Below, piece by piece: positions 47,843 to 56,882 of a stretch of 57,128 nt of DNA. Location of the stretch: positions 1 to 57,128 of the IMG/VR virus record IMGVR_UViG_3300032282_001405; one strand, 5' to 3'. The notes below the pieces were generated by a model. That model did not search any database, had not been told where the DNA came from, and saw only the letters and a list, made by a program, of their open reading frames with translations. The DNA comes from a virus. Position numbers and translations under genes: made by a program. Positions within the stretch are counted from its first letter, which is position 1. The number at the start of each line of letters is the position of its first letter.

Positions 47843-49405
47843 TTATGGCTGACGATTTCTTTGACGTTCAGCTTGTATTGCTCTAGCGCGATCAAGAGTG
47901 CTACCGCCACCAGTTGCAGGACGTGCAGAGGCAGGTGCAGTTGTAGTGGCCGCTGGGGGATTAGCAGGCGGCATAGTAGTAGCCGTTGGAGCACTTTGAG
48001 GAGTTTGTGTGTTTGTCGGTCTATACCAGCTTGGCATCACATTTAAAGCATTACTTCTTGCTAATTGATCTGCTTCATCTCTATACCTGTTTTCCATGGC
48101 GCGAGATTCATTGCTAGACAAAATCTTACGTGCAGGAATGTTGCTATCAACCCGCAGGCTATGCCTATCAATTTCATGCTTGGCTTGCAATCCCATTTGA
48201 TCCAAGATGCCAACAAAGCCAGCTTGCGAGTTAGCAAGATTTGGTGATTGAAGACTATTCAAAGTCTGCAATGCGTCAGTTGGGTTTACGTTAGAACCAC
48301 GCAAATTAACTTCAAGTCTAGCAATTCCTTTAATAAGCTTATCAGCTTTTTGACGTGTTTCGTAATCAGCATTCTTTAATGAGTCAGCCGCCGCGGCAAC
48401 CATACCCTCAACAGCCCTGCTGACGTTACCCTGATTTTGATCAAGGAAAGACCTAAACATAGATATTGCATCGCCATTTTTATACAAAGAAAACAATGGG
48501 GAAAGTTTTGGTTCAATAGCCAATGTACGAAGGTAAGTTAAATCGTTTAGCAAGTTATCCGAAGAACGGGCAGTAAAAGCAGACTTTTGCTCTTCGTCCA
48601 TACCTTTAGTAGCCAACTCACTGTTGTAATTTCCAAGAAGGGCAAGCTTTGCAGAAGTGCCCATTGCATTCCATTTATCAGCATCGACATCTTTAGGTCT
48701 AGCCGCATCAAGTTTGGCTAAGGATTGTTGCATTTGCTCAGAAGATTGATTGACAGCAGTTCCGCTAAATGCAGGATCTTTCAATACAAGTGTAGGAAGC
48801 TTTGCGGCGGCTTCTTGAGCCGCAATTTGCGTTTGTGTTTCTGTACCGCGTGTTGTTGTTCCTAAGTTAAATGCATCCAAAGCGGCTTTTAAAGAATCTG
48901 CATAGTCATTTTGGCCAGCGGCTCTAAGACGACCAATCGCTCCAGATATTTGGTTTACGTTTTCTGGAGTAATAACAGTTTTTAAGTTTTTAGTAGAAGT
49001 TAATTTTCTACCAGCATCTGGACCAAGACCAAGAACTTCAGCGACCATGTTTGCGCCACGCTCGTTCTTTTTCATCAATGATTCCATCTGAGCAAGCTTG
49101 GCACGCTCTACAGCAATAGTAGGCGCAAGAGCACGCTGTTGCTCTACGTTCTCACCCATGGCATTAAAAGCAGAACCTAAAGACGCACCAAAACCACCCA
49201 ATTTGGGTTCTAAAAATCCAGCAGATACTTTGAACCAGTTAGGTTGCGCATAACGCGCCTCAAGCGTATCTAATGCCTTGTTACGGGCATCCATAATGTC
49301 TTGCTGTTCTTCTGGTGGAAGGTCTGCGGTACTTAATATTGATTCTTTTGGAACGTCAAAATTTAAAGCGCCGACACCAGTAACTGTTTTTACCTTGTCA
49401 TTCAT
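47843..49405 (-). CDS. Internal virion/ejection protein
   Basis: A 520-aa helical protein (VPKESILSTADLPPEEQQDI, FLEPKLGGFGASLGSAFNAM, IGRLRAAGQNDYADSLKAAL), rich in Ala, Gln and Asn, with a Pro-rich disordered C-terminus (TQTPQSAPTATTMPPANPPA). It sits between two other ejection candidates and resembles the long helical proteins expelled with DNA from podophage heads. No enzyme domain seen. Confidence 0.7.
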   Translation of the reverse strand: MNDKVKTVTGVGALNFDVPKESILSTADLPPEEQQDIMDARNKALDTLEARYAQPNWFKVSAGFLEPKLGGFGASLGSAFNAMGENVEQQRALAPTIAVERAKLAQMESLMKKNERGANMVAEVLGLGPDAGRKLTSTKNLKTVITPENVNQISGAIGRLRAAGQNDYADSLKAALDAFNLGTTTRGTETQTQIAAQEAAAKLPTLVLKDPAFSGTAVNQSSEQMQQSLAKLDAARPKDVDADKWNAMGTSAKLALLGNYNSELATKGMDEEQKSAFTARSSDNLLNDLTYLRTLAIEPKLSPLFSLYKNGDAISMFRSFLDQNQGNVSRAVEGMVAAAADSLKNADYETRQKADKLIKGIARLEVNLRGSNVNPTDALQTLNSLQSPNLANSQAGFVGILDQMGLQAKHEIDRHSLRVDSNIPARKILSSNESRAMENRYRDEADQLARSNALNVMPSWYRPTNTQTPQSAPTATTMPPANPPAATTTAPASARPATGGGSTLDRARAIQAERQRNRQP

Positions 49406-49415
49406 AATTTATTCC

Positions 49416-50513
49416 TTATGTAGCGTTTTCATCGGTAATAGTATTTGGCACAGTTCCGCCATACGTTGGATCAAATACGCTTTCTCCACCACCGCCAACT
49501 TGACCAGAAGTTAATCCAGATCCATCATTGCTTGCAGGATTATTTCCAACAAGCTTATCGTATGCAGTACCTAAACCTGTTATCAAGCTTTGGTAAGGCA
49601 TAGAGTTCGCAATAGGATTGCCGTTCTTGTCGTACTGAGGAGTAAAGAATCCAGCAGTACCAGTTGCAACTCCACCGATTGCAGACAATGGAGACATCTG
49701 CGCAGTAGTCTTGGTAGTTGTTGGCACGCTGTAGCCACGCAACATGCCAGACAATGTTGACAAGTTGTTCAATGGAAACAGTTGCTGGTTTTGAGCAATA
49801 GTCTGTTGTTGGCCACCCAAGGTAGACAACGCATTGATATCAGCCAAGCTCAAGCCTTGCTGTTGTGCCGCCAATGCACTTTGCGCTTGGCCTGCTTGAG
49901 TTAGGTTCTGTTGACCAGAGGATGCTAGTTGACCCGCTGTGCTACCCATCTGGGCTTGCAGTGCGTTCTGCTGTCCTGCGGCACCCAATGCAGTGTTGTA
50001 GCCAGCATTCAACGCTTGGTACTGTTGATTCAAGATGTCACGGTCAGCATTTGATATGGTTTGACCAAGCACCTGAGCACCACGCTGTGAACCAAACTGT
50101 CCACTACCCACAGCACCAGCGGTTGCGCGTGGAGCTAAGTTCTGTTGTATGTTGCGTTGACCAGCATCACCTAAAGCATTCACCACGTTAGTGATATATG
50201 GGCTCATGTACTGGGAGGCCAATTGAGAAGGATCTGTACCCGCCGTCTGCAAGTAAGGCGTGGCCGAACTAAGTGGTGACGCAGAACCTGCCGCGGCACC
50301 CAATGTCTGACCAGCCGCTTGTAGCGTTGGCTGATAAGTTTGTGGAACGCCCTCAACAGCTTCAAAAGCTTTTTGTTGCAGGGGTTGAGCACCGACGTAC
50401 TGCGCGCCAGTTGCCGCTGTAGTGCCTGCACCAGCTAGGTTGCTCAGATAATTGGTATAAAAATCTGGTGCAACCGTCTGTTGACTTTGTGAACTTTCTA
50501 GTAGGTTTGCCAT
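49416..50513 (-). CDS. Internal virion/ejection protein, Ala/Gln-rich
   Basis: A 365-aa protein of low complexity (QAQMGSTAGQLASSGQQNLT; SALAAQQQGLSLADINALST) with helical and Gly-rich parts. The opening MANLLESSQSQQTVAPDFYT and the PQYDKNGNPIANSMPYQSLI end suit a tail or injected protein. It is coupled in position with other ejection-type genes. Confidence 0.65.
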   Translation of the reverse strand: MANLLESSQSQQTVAPDFYTNYLSNLAGAGTTAATGAQYVGAQPLQQKAFEAVEGVPQTYQPTLQAAGQTLGAAAGSASPLSSATPYLQTAGTDPSQLASQYMSPYITNVVNALGDAGQRNIQQNLAPRATAGAVGSGQFGSQRGAQVLGQTISNADRDILNQQYQALNAGYNTALGAAGQQNALQAQMGSTAGQLASSGQQNLTQAGQAQSALAAQQQGLSLADINALSTLGGQQQTIAQNQQLFPLNNLSTLSGMLRGYSVPTTTKTTAQMSPLSAIGGVATGTAGFFTPQYDKNGNPIANSMPYQSLITGLGTAYDKLVGNNPASNDGSGLTSGQVGGGGESVFDPTYGGTVPNTITDENAT

Positions 50514-50515
50514 GT

Positions 50516-52342
50516 TTAACCTTTCACCATCTTGAGATAGTCAAGAGGGGATTTTGCCTTTGGTGGAATTTTACTCGTGGGAGCCGATCTTTTGTGCGCT
50601 CTAATCTCTTGGCGCATTGCATCTAACAATTTAGCGCCTGCCTTGTTGTCACCGCGTCCAATCGCAGTCACAAAGCTTGCAGGGAATACATACTCACCGT
50701 CAGCGATCTTGGCAGGCACAACCGTACCACCCTCTGCTGATTGCTTGTGTGGGATTTGGCGGCGGAACTTCTCTAGGGCTTCAGCGCCAGCTTTGCTAGA
50801 ACCGTCACCAAGAGCCGCAACTAGGTCGGCGTCAGCTACATAGTCACCGTCGTGAAGCATGGCTGGAATGTCGTCTGATTGGCCTGTACCCTTACCTTGT
50901 GCGTAGTAGCCAGTCAATCCTGTTACAAACTCAGGGTTGTGACCTTTTGGAGCCGCATCGGTGTACTTGGATGGCAAAGCGCCACCAGCCGATAAATGGG
51001 GCTGTTTGCTACCTATACCGCTGAAGATGTGCTTGAGAGCACCAAGACGCGACTGTTGGGCAGTTGTTGGTACTGGTGCCGCAGGCAACAAATTAGGCGT
51101 GACATTCTTTATGGGAAGGTCAGTGAAATATGAGCTAGTTGAGCCACCTGTAGCCATAAGTTTTGTTGTACTTAGTTGTGGATCAATTGTGTTTGATGCA
51201 GTAATGTCTGGAGCAATTCCACGCAGTCTTAGCTGTTCTGCCAGCCTAGGATCCAAAGAATCAAACAGTTGTTTTAACTCATAAGGATTCTCAGCCTCAG
51301 TGCCAGCATTTGGATTTGCAATGTTGTACCCAAGATACTGGGGGGCGCTAGACAGTTCTGGATCTTTGAGTAATTGGCTCAAAGATGTAGGCGTAGTAGT
51401 CTGACCTGTACCTGTAGTACCTGTTGTGCCATCTGATGAATTTAATAAATTATTAGTGGCGTATGTCAGTCCAGCTTTGATGTCTTTTTCTTTAAGAGGA
51501 TCGTATGCCTCTGGCGCAACGTCAGAGGGTGGTGGAAGCACTGACCCAGTATCCAAAGGCGATTGCGTGTTGGATAAGCCAGTTAGATCAGCATTCTCTT
51601 TTACGCTACCTAGGTTAGTACCAGACGTGTTGTCTAAAGGGGCTTGTAATCCGCCATTTGGATCGGCTATGTACTTACCAGTTTCTTCATCAAAGTAGCC
51701 TGAACCAGTCTCCGTTGTGGGTGTAGATAGCGGAAAGTCCATCTTGATGGATGGATCTGCCGCCAACACATCCTGCTCAGTTGGGCTAGGTGCATTCTCG
51801 TAAGAAGCTTCTGCGTTCTTTTGCGACCAGTCTGCAAGTCCAGCATCAGATATTTCTTTTGCGCCTGAACTAAGGCCGCCACTGATTACGCCGCTTGTTA
51901 GTGCTTGGTCTAATGGCCTGCCTTTTAAAACTCCACTTGTAGTGCTTCCAGCAACATTGCCTGCAAAACCAGAGCCTGTTTCAGCACCTACATTGCCACC
52001 GACTTCACCAGCAATTTGGCTAATAACATAAGCTTTAGCGGCGTCTTCAAGATTACCGCCTTTGTCTATTACGTTTGCCGCTTGCACATAGGGCGCTAGA
52101 GGAGGTGCGGCAAGAGAAACAACGGTTGTCCATCCGCCGGGCACTACTTTGTTGACTGTGTCATCAACATCAGCCAACACATCTGAAGTGCTATTAACAA
52201 ATTTTTGACCTTCATCAAGAACTTCATCAACAATAGGAATACCAGTACCACCACCTTGTGGCTGAATCTTTCTATCTCCAACGTGGCGAAACGCCCTAAT
52301 TGGGAGGTCTGGTATGCCTAATAAAGCAAGACTATTTCTCAT
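50516..52342 (-). CDS. Tail/ejection protein with repeated A-x-G-G modules (608 aa)
   Basis: The N-terminus (PQGGGTGIPIVDEVLDEGQK, NKVVPGGWTTVVSLAAPPLA) is hydrophobic and helical. The C-terminal third carries two related modules: QSDDIPAMLHDGDYVADADL followed by VAALGDGSSKAGAEALEKFR, and VPAKIADGEYVFPASFVTAI followed by GRGDNKAGAKLLDAMRQEIR. Such DGEYV modules occur in phage tail proteins and presumably bind a common partner. A tail or internal virion protein is most likely. Confidence 0.65.
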   Translation of the reverse strand: MRNSLALLGIPDLPIRAFRHVGDRKIQPQGGGTGIPIVDEVLDEGQKFVNSTSDVLADVDDTVNKVVPGGWTTVVSLAAPPLAPYVQAANVIDKGGNLEDAAKAYVISQIAGEVGGNVGAETGSGFAGNVAGSTTSGVLKGRPLDQALTSGVISGGLSSGAKEISDAGLADWSQKNAEASYENAPSPTEQDVLAADPSIKMDFPLSTPTTETGSGYFDEETGKYIADPNGGLQAPLDNTSGTNLGSVKENADLTGLSNTQSPLDTGSVLPPPSDVAPEAYDPLKEKDIKAGLTYATNNLLNSSDGTTGTTGTGQTTTPTSLSQLLKDPELSSAPQYLGYNIANPNAGTEAENPYELKQLFDSLDPRLAEQLRLRGIAPDITASNTIDPQLSTTKLMATGGSTSSYFTDLPIKNVTPNLLPAAPVPTTAQQSRLGALKHIFSGIGSKQPHLSAGGALPSKYTDAAPKGHNPEFVTGLTGYYAQGKGTGQSDDIPAMLHDGDYVADADLVAALGDGSSKAGAEALEKFRRQIPHKQSAEGGTVVPAKIADGEYVFPASFVTAIGRGDNKAGAKLLDAMRQEIRAHKRSAPTSKIPPKAKSPLDYLKMVKG

Positions 52343-52701
52343 ATATTTGCCTTCCAGTTGTACTGTGGTAGGTCAGATGCTTCGACGTTTAATCCAACGC
52401 GCTTCATCAGTTCCACAATACCTTGGTTATCTGCCTTTCCGTAAACGGTCTTAATTCCTAGCTCTCTACCGCGCCTAACAAATCCAATTACAGACTTTGC
52501 TAACGTCATAGGGCTATCTTCTGTAAACAAATGGATCTCTGCTGAGGTTGGGTCAACCTTACGCACCAAGAGAACAGAATTGTTTTCTTGCATCAAAACG
52601 CCAGAATTGTTTTTAGTCATTTCACGAATAGAAAGCAAAGCCTTAGCTGGGTCAATGTTTCTTTTGACCGCGTCTGCCGTGATGATTTCTGATGCTTTCA
52701 T
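52339..52701 (-). CDS. GNAT-like small virion-region protein (120 aa)
   Basis: A 120-aa alpha/beta protein (ENNSVLLVRKVDPTSAEIHL, PMTLAKSVIGFVRRGRELGI, TVYGKADNQGIVELMKRVGL) with the strand-helix order of an N-acetyltransferase fold, but without a clear acetyl-CoA motif. Coupled to the tail protein downstream (ATGA) and therefore perhaps a virion component. Enzyme activity is uncertain. Confidence 0.6.
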   Translation of the reverse strand: MKASEIITADAVKRNIDPAKALLSIREMTKNNSGVLMQENNSVLLVRKVDPTSAEIHLFTEDSPMTLAKSVIGFVRRGRELGIKTVYGKADNQGIVELMKRVGLNVEASDLPQYNWKANI

Positions 52702-52711
52702 TGCATGCCTT

Positions 52712-52945
52712 CTATGTTTGTAAATTCATGATGCCGACCATTTGTTCAGCCCATTCTTGCCATGTTTGAAATAGTCTTTGGTCAGGGATTGCAGATTGTC
52801 CAAAGTAGCCTATACCGTTAATACCGTCTACCCAATCCCTCCAGCGGTCTTCTTCCACCGTACCAATGTCGTTTGACGAAAACAGTTCCGCCATCAACTT
52901 GCAATACAGTGGCCATTCCATGCCGCGTGGATCGTAGGTAACCAT
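52712..52945 (-). CDS. Small virion-region protein (77 aa)
   Basis: A 77-aa protein rich in Trp (VTYDPRGMEWPLYCKLMAEL; EDRWRDWVDGINGIGYFGQS; FQTWQEWAEQMVGIMNLQT). Proteins like this occur in podophage tail clusters as small structural or assembly factors. Shares a base with the stop of the gene upstream. Not named. Confidence 0.65.
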   Translation of the reverse strand: MVTYDPRGMEWPLYCKLMAELFSSNDIGTVEEDRWRDWVDGINGIGYFGQSAIPDQRLFQTWQEWAEQMVGIMNLQT

Positions 52946-54966
52946 TATGGATTGCCCGTTCCGCGCACGTCGCCTGTATCGAGGCTCAAGAGCACTTTAC
53001 CCATGAAATAGTTTCCGTTGTAGGTGTTTGATCCAAAACGCAAACGCATCTCACGGCGCTGTTCACGCATGTCTACCTTCAGGGTGTCAACTTCAAAGTA
53101 GTAAGGGTCAGATGGATTGTCGATGTCATCAGCGTAGCCCTTACCAGTGACGACAAGGTACATCTGCTCAGATTGCACAAAGTCAGGCTCAACACGCTCA
53201 CAGCGCGTCCAGACATTGTCACCCGGTTGTGCTGTCGTGCCCACCAATCCCGCATACGTACCCAACGCAGGCGTCTCAAAGTACGAATCTATAGCATCCA
53301 CAAAGTTCAAGTAGATCTGGTTAACGCCTGTCTCGTGTTGCCACAGGGTATAGGTGTTCACGTTGTTCACCTCGTTGCCAGCCCAGATAGGTTGGCGGAA
53401 AACTTCGGAGAAAGTGCCAGCGGAGCGGTACGCGCCCGGCGCCTGCCCCGCGTCGTACCAAACCTTTTCACGCACGTTGTAGATCACCGCATCATTGCAC
53501 TCAGTCGCATCACCGCGTGGGTAGAAGAACCATATCTCACCCCAGCGTGGCACCTTAGTCACCCACACCTTTTGGCGCTGTACGTAGTTCAAGTTATCAA
53601 AGAACCAGTTCATGTTCTGTGTATTGGGGACTTCTTGTACAACACCGTTGTACATCAAGAAGCGATCAGTTCCAGCCCAATAGAAGATGCCGTCATACTC
53701 AATCACGCATGACGAAGACATGATCGAGCTTTGGCTAGAAATCAGGTCATACTTCCAGAAGTAATCGATACCACCCACAGTAGACGGTGAGTAGGTGACC
53801 CGCACCACGGAATCTAGCGTCCAGAATAGGCCAGCAGGCGACGTTGTACCGCCACGCAAGGGTAGCCCTTTGACTACCTTACCAGTCGATACAGACGTCT
53901 CGTTGGCGTCCGCAGACACCCAGTCATTGAAGTTGCCTGCTGAACTGTTTTTAATCAATCCATAGTTGCCGTAGACAAACAGGTAAGGGTGAAGCATCAC
54001 CACGCCACCAGACACTGATACGTTAGCGTCAAATGTCAGAGTAGCGTAGACGTTGAATGTCAGACCAGTAGTTGTGCCTGCGGTAGTTGTGATGGCTGTG
54101 CCACCCAATGTTGCAGACAAAGTAAACGTGCTGGTTGTGTTGGTAGCAATTACATAGTAAGTTCCAGCCGCAATACCTGTGGCCGTGCCTGTAAGAGTTC
54201 CTGCAACAACAACGGTTTGTCCAACTGCAATATTTGTAGTGGCGGTGCATGAAAACTGACCAGCAGTACCAGTGACCGCTACGGCGGCCAATGCGGCGGC
54301 TGGTGTGGATGCTGTTGCGTTGGCGCTTAAAACAACCGTCCAGACAGTTGAAACAGTAGAAGCCGATACAACAGTGGTTCCCGATGGAATGCCAGTACCA
54401 GAGACGCTTACGCCAGCACCCATAGCCACGTTAGTAGCTGGAAATGTTGTAGTGGCTGAACCGCTGGTAGTGATAGCGTTGGCAGTAAAAACGCCTACAG
54501 GAGCCAAGGTGGTGTTGGGGAACTGACCATACAAAGGGCGAGTGTTCTCAATGCTGTCAATGTTGGTGAGGTTTTGACCGGGATGAGCAATCAGGTTATT
54601 TACCCCTGCACCAGTCGAGTCATATCCAATATCAAACTGCCACAAGTTGTTATCACTTGCAGTAAACCCAGTCATCGTAAAGTCAGTGGGGCCAGATCCG
54701 ATACCGTCATCGTTGTCTGTCGTCCATTGTTGAAGCTTGTTGTTTGTTCCAGAGATGACGTAGTTCAAGCCATTGGTAGAACTCATGGTCATGCCACGAG
54801 ATATACCAGATGCGTTCAAGAAGATGCCGCGGTAGCCAGCCATCTTGCGGGGTAGGCCGTTTTGAAAGCGTACCCACTGCCCATCCATGTAGGACGGGGC
54901 GTTGAAGATGGTGCCGTCGCGCTGGATGCCCGGTTTGATTTGGAGCGCAACAACCTTCGCCGTCAT
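52945..54966 (-). CDS. P22 gp10-like packaged-DNA stabilisation/tail protein
   Basis: A 673-aa protein. The opening VALQIKPGIQRDGTIFNAPS, with YMDGQWVRFQNGLPRKMAGY and ISRGMTMSSTNGLNYVISGT, matches the P22 gp10 (DNA-stabilising, tail-hub) family found across podophages. A long Ala/Thr-rich insertion (about residues 150-310) with a GTGIPSGTTV motif looks like an added Ig-like or adhesive domain. The C-terminal part (TPALGTYAGLVGTTAQPGDN, WTRCERVEPDFVQSEQMYLV, REMRLRFGSNTYNGNY) is conserved tail-hub. It plugs the head after packaging. Confidence 0.8.
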   Translation of the reverse strand: MTAKVVALQIKPGIQRDGTIFNAPSYMDGQWVRFQNGLPRKMAGYRGIFLNASGISRGMTMSSTNGLNYVISGTNNKLQQWTTDNDDGIGSGPTDFTMTGFTASDNNLWQFDIGYDSTGAGVNNLIAHPGQNLTNIDSIENTRPLYGQFPNTTLAPVGVFTANAITTSGSATTTFPATNVAMGAGVSVSGTGIPSGTTVVSASTVSTVWTVVLSANATASTPAAALAAVAVTGTAGQFSCTATTNIAVGQTVVVAGTLTGTATGIAAGTYYVIATNTTSTFTLSATLGGTAITTTAGTTTGLTFNVYATLTFDANVSVSGGVVMLHPYLFVYGNYGLIKNSSAGNFNDWVSADANETSVSTGKVVKGLPLRGGTTSPAGLFWTLDSVVRVTYSPSTVGGIDYFWKYDLISSQSSIMSSSCVIEYDGIFYWAGTDRFLMYNGVVQEVPNTQNMNWFFDNLNYVQRQKVWVTKVPRWGEIWFFYPRGDATECNDAVIYNVREKVWYDAGQAPGAYRSAGTFSEVFRQPIWAGNEVNNVNTYTLWQHETGVNQIYLNFVDAIDSYFETPALGTYAGLVGTTAQPGDNVWTRCERVEPDFVQSEQMYLVVTGKGYADDIDNPSDPYYFEVDTLKVDMREQRREMRLRFGSNTYNGNYFMGKVLLSLDTGDVRGTGNP

Positions 54967-56189
54967 GTAAACGTACCCCCAGCAATACCGTTAGGCACCG
55001 CCAAACCAGTTGATGACAATGTCATCCGATTTGAACCACTCGTAGAAAATCCTAACTGCCCACTAGCGGCCAAGTACAAACCAGTTGTCGTATCGCTAGT
55101 AAACGCCAATGATGGCGCCGCGGCAGAGCCTGCACCTAACTTCAAAGCAGAGATCGTGCTTGATGTAGATGTCTGTGCGTTATATACGTTTGTTCCATCA
55201 CAAATCGCAATAATCGTTTCATTTGAAGGCAGGACAACAGTGGTAGCGCCTACAGCAGTTGTTTTAAATGTCAGTGTAAATGCGCCTGTAGTCTTGTTTT
55301 GCAAAGAATACAGTTGAACTGTAGATGGAAGAACCACAATACAGTTTGACGTCAGAGTGCCTGTGTACTCTTGTATGGTGCTAGACGCCTCAACCACAGT
55401 CAAAGTTACCGTACCGCCAGTAACTACCTTATTTAGCTGGGTATAGACAAATGTGGCTGATTGGCCATAGCCGTATGAGTTGTAGCCTGTTGTTCCGTTT
55501 GAGACAAGGACAAACGATTCTGCTAGTTGAAGTTGCGCTTGGGAATTTCCATCAATCGTATCGCTACCAGCGGGATAGACAGTCAAGATGCCCGTACCGT
55601 TGTTGCGGATCATTACAAACCAGTTGTTTCCAACGCTTGCCGCGGTTGGCAGTGTCATGCTTCCTGCGCCACTTTGCCATACAAGGAAAGATGCTCTATC
55701 TACGTTGGTTAACGTGTAGTTAGAGTAAACGCTTGTTAATGGGTAAGACTGGTTTAGCGTTGTGCTAGTTGCAACCAATCCATATCCAGCCAAATCAGCG
55801 GCATTTGCGGAGGAGGTGCCAGCGCCAAAGGTGACCGATGACCAAGTGCCTGCGATCGTGGTGTTGTTAGTCACATAGACATATTGAGCCACACCAGAGG
55901 CCACAGAAACAATGGTTGCCAAAGTAGTGTTCTTGACAACCGTAAATGAATAAGAACCAGTATTTCGGATCAACGCACTTTGACCATCTGACACCTGAGT
56001 TGCAGGCGGCATGATCAGCTTAAAGCCTGCGGCGGATGCTGAAACCTCAATGATGTTAGCTACAACGTCAGAAGTGTTGCCATTGATTGGCCACTGTAAT
56101 TCTGTGTCTGCGGTCAGCGAGATGTATTCATAACCCACTTGTGATGGGTTAATCGTCTGTCCTGTGTAGGGATTGGTGTATGTTGTCAT
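54963..56189 (-). CDS. Tail fibre / virion structural protein
   Basis: A 408-aa Ser/Thr/Gly-rich beta protein (MTTYTNPYTGQTINPSQVGY; NWFVMIRNNGTGILTVYPAG; PSNETIIAICDGTNVYNAQT). It ends MTLSSTGLAVPNGIAGGTFT, like other fibres here. It sits between the adaptor and the gp10-like gene and could be a tail needle or fibre that attaches at the tail hub. No catalytic motif. Confidence 0.65.
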   Translation of the reverse strand: MTTYTNPYTGQTINPSQVGYEYISLTADTELQWPINGNTSDVVANIIEVSASAAGFKLIMPPATQVSDGQSALIRNTGSYSFTVVKNTTLATIVSVASGVAQYVYVTNNTTIAGTWSSVTFGAGTSSANAADLAGYGLVATSTTLNQSYPLTSVYSNYTLTNVDRASFLVWQSGAGSMTLPTAASVGNNWFVMIRNNGTGILTVYPAGSDTIDGNSQAQLQLAESFVLVSNGTTGYNSYGYGQSATFVYTQLNKVVTGGTVTLTVVEASSTIQEYTGTLTSNCIVVLPSTVQLYSLQNKTTGAFTLTFKTTAVGATTVVLPSNETIIAICDGTNVYNAQTSTSSTISALKLGAGSAAAPSLAFTSDTTTGLYLAASGQLGFSTSGSNRMTLSSTGLAVPNGIAGGTFT

Positions 56190-56190
56190 G

Positions 56191-56829
56191 TTAAGAGTCC
56201 ACGGCTATAGCTGAACGATCACCAACACGAGCGACGTCTTCCGTCTTCAGTGCGGTAATGGCTTCGGTGTATTTTTGCTGAAATATCGCACGCGCATCGT
56301 TCTTTAAGAACGGCATCGCCTGCAACAGGGTTCCGTACAGCATCGCATTGGGTGCGTACTGGGTAAGCCAGTTGGTCTGGTTTGTCGAGCTTAAAGGCGC
56401 TATACGCTCGTAGTACAGCACCTCAAAGGTGTATGCCTGATCTGGCGTAGGAGCCAAGTACCAGTGTTCATAATCGGTGTCTGCGTAATACTTAGGCAAG
56501 CCTGTTTCGGTGACGGTTGGCCAATAATTCTTGAGGTACTCAAACTTGCGCAAAAAGACGGGTTCCATAGTCGTGCCGTTATTGACACTCATAGATACAG
56601 TTTTGCGCCAGCGTGCAGGCTTAGCCAATGTAGGCTCGTCTGGTGTAACTGTAGAGTTAGCCACCGTCAGTTGGCCTAGTGTCTTAATTTCTTGCGCGAT
56701 TTCAAACTCGCACAAAGTGATGAATGTGGGGATAGCGGCGACAACGGCGGCGTCACTACGCTCAAGGTACTGAAGCACCGTGCTCGTCAGTGAGTCGTAT
56801 GTCATCACCCATGATGGTGTCGTTGCCAT
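56191..56829 (-). CDS. SU10-type adaptor protein
   Basis: A 212-aa protein that would form the ring between portal and tail. LTSTVLQYLERSDAAVVAAI, PTFITLCEFEIAQEIKTLGQ, VFLRKFEYLKNYWP and FEVLYYERIAPLSSTNQTNW follow the SU10-adaptor pattern (helices with FIxLAExxI and YYxxxxxLSxxNxTNxLL). The C-terminal helical YTEAITALKTEDVARVGDRS completes the fold. It is the first gene downstream of the lysis cassette. The 53-bp gap upstream (56830-56882) shows no clear promoter. Confidence 0.85.
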   Translation of the reverse strand: MATTPSWVMTYDSLTSTVLQYLERSDAAVVAAIPTFITLCEFEIAQEIKTLGQLTVANSTVTPDEPTLAKPARWRKTVSMSVNNGTTMEPVFLRKFEYLKNYWPTVTETGLPKYYADTDYEHWYLAPTPDQAYTFEVLYYERIAPLSSTNQTNWLTQYAPNAMLYGTLLQAMPFLKNDARAIFQQKYTEAITALKTEDVARVGDRSAIAVDS

Positions 56830-56882
56830 ATTTGCCCTTTATATATACCTTATTGTCCCATTACCTGAAGATGGCGGCAACC

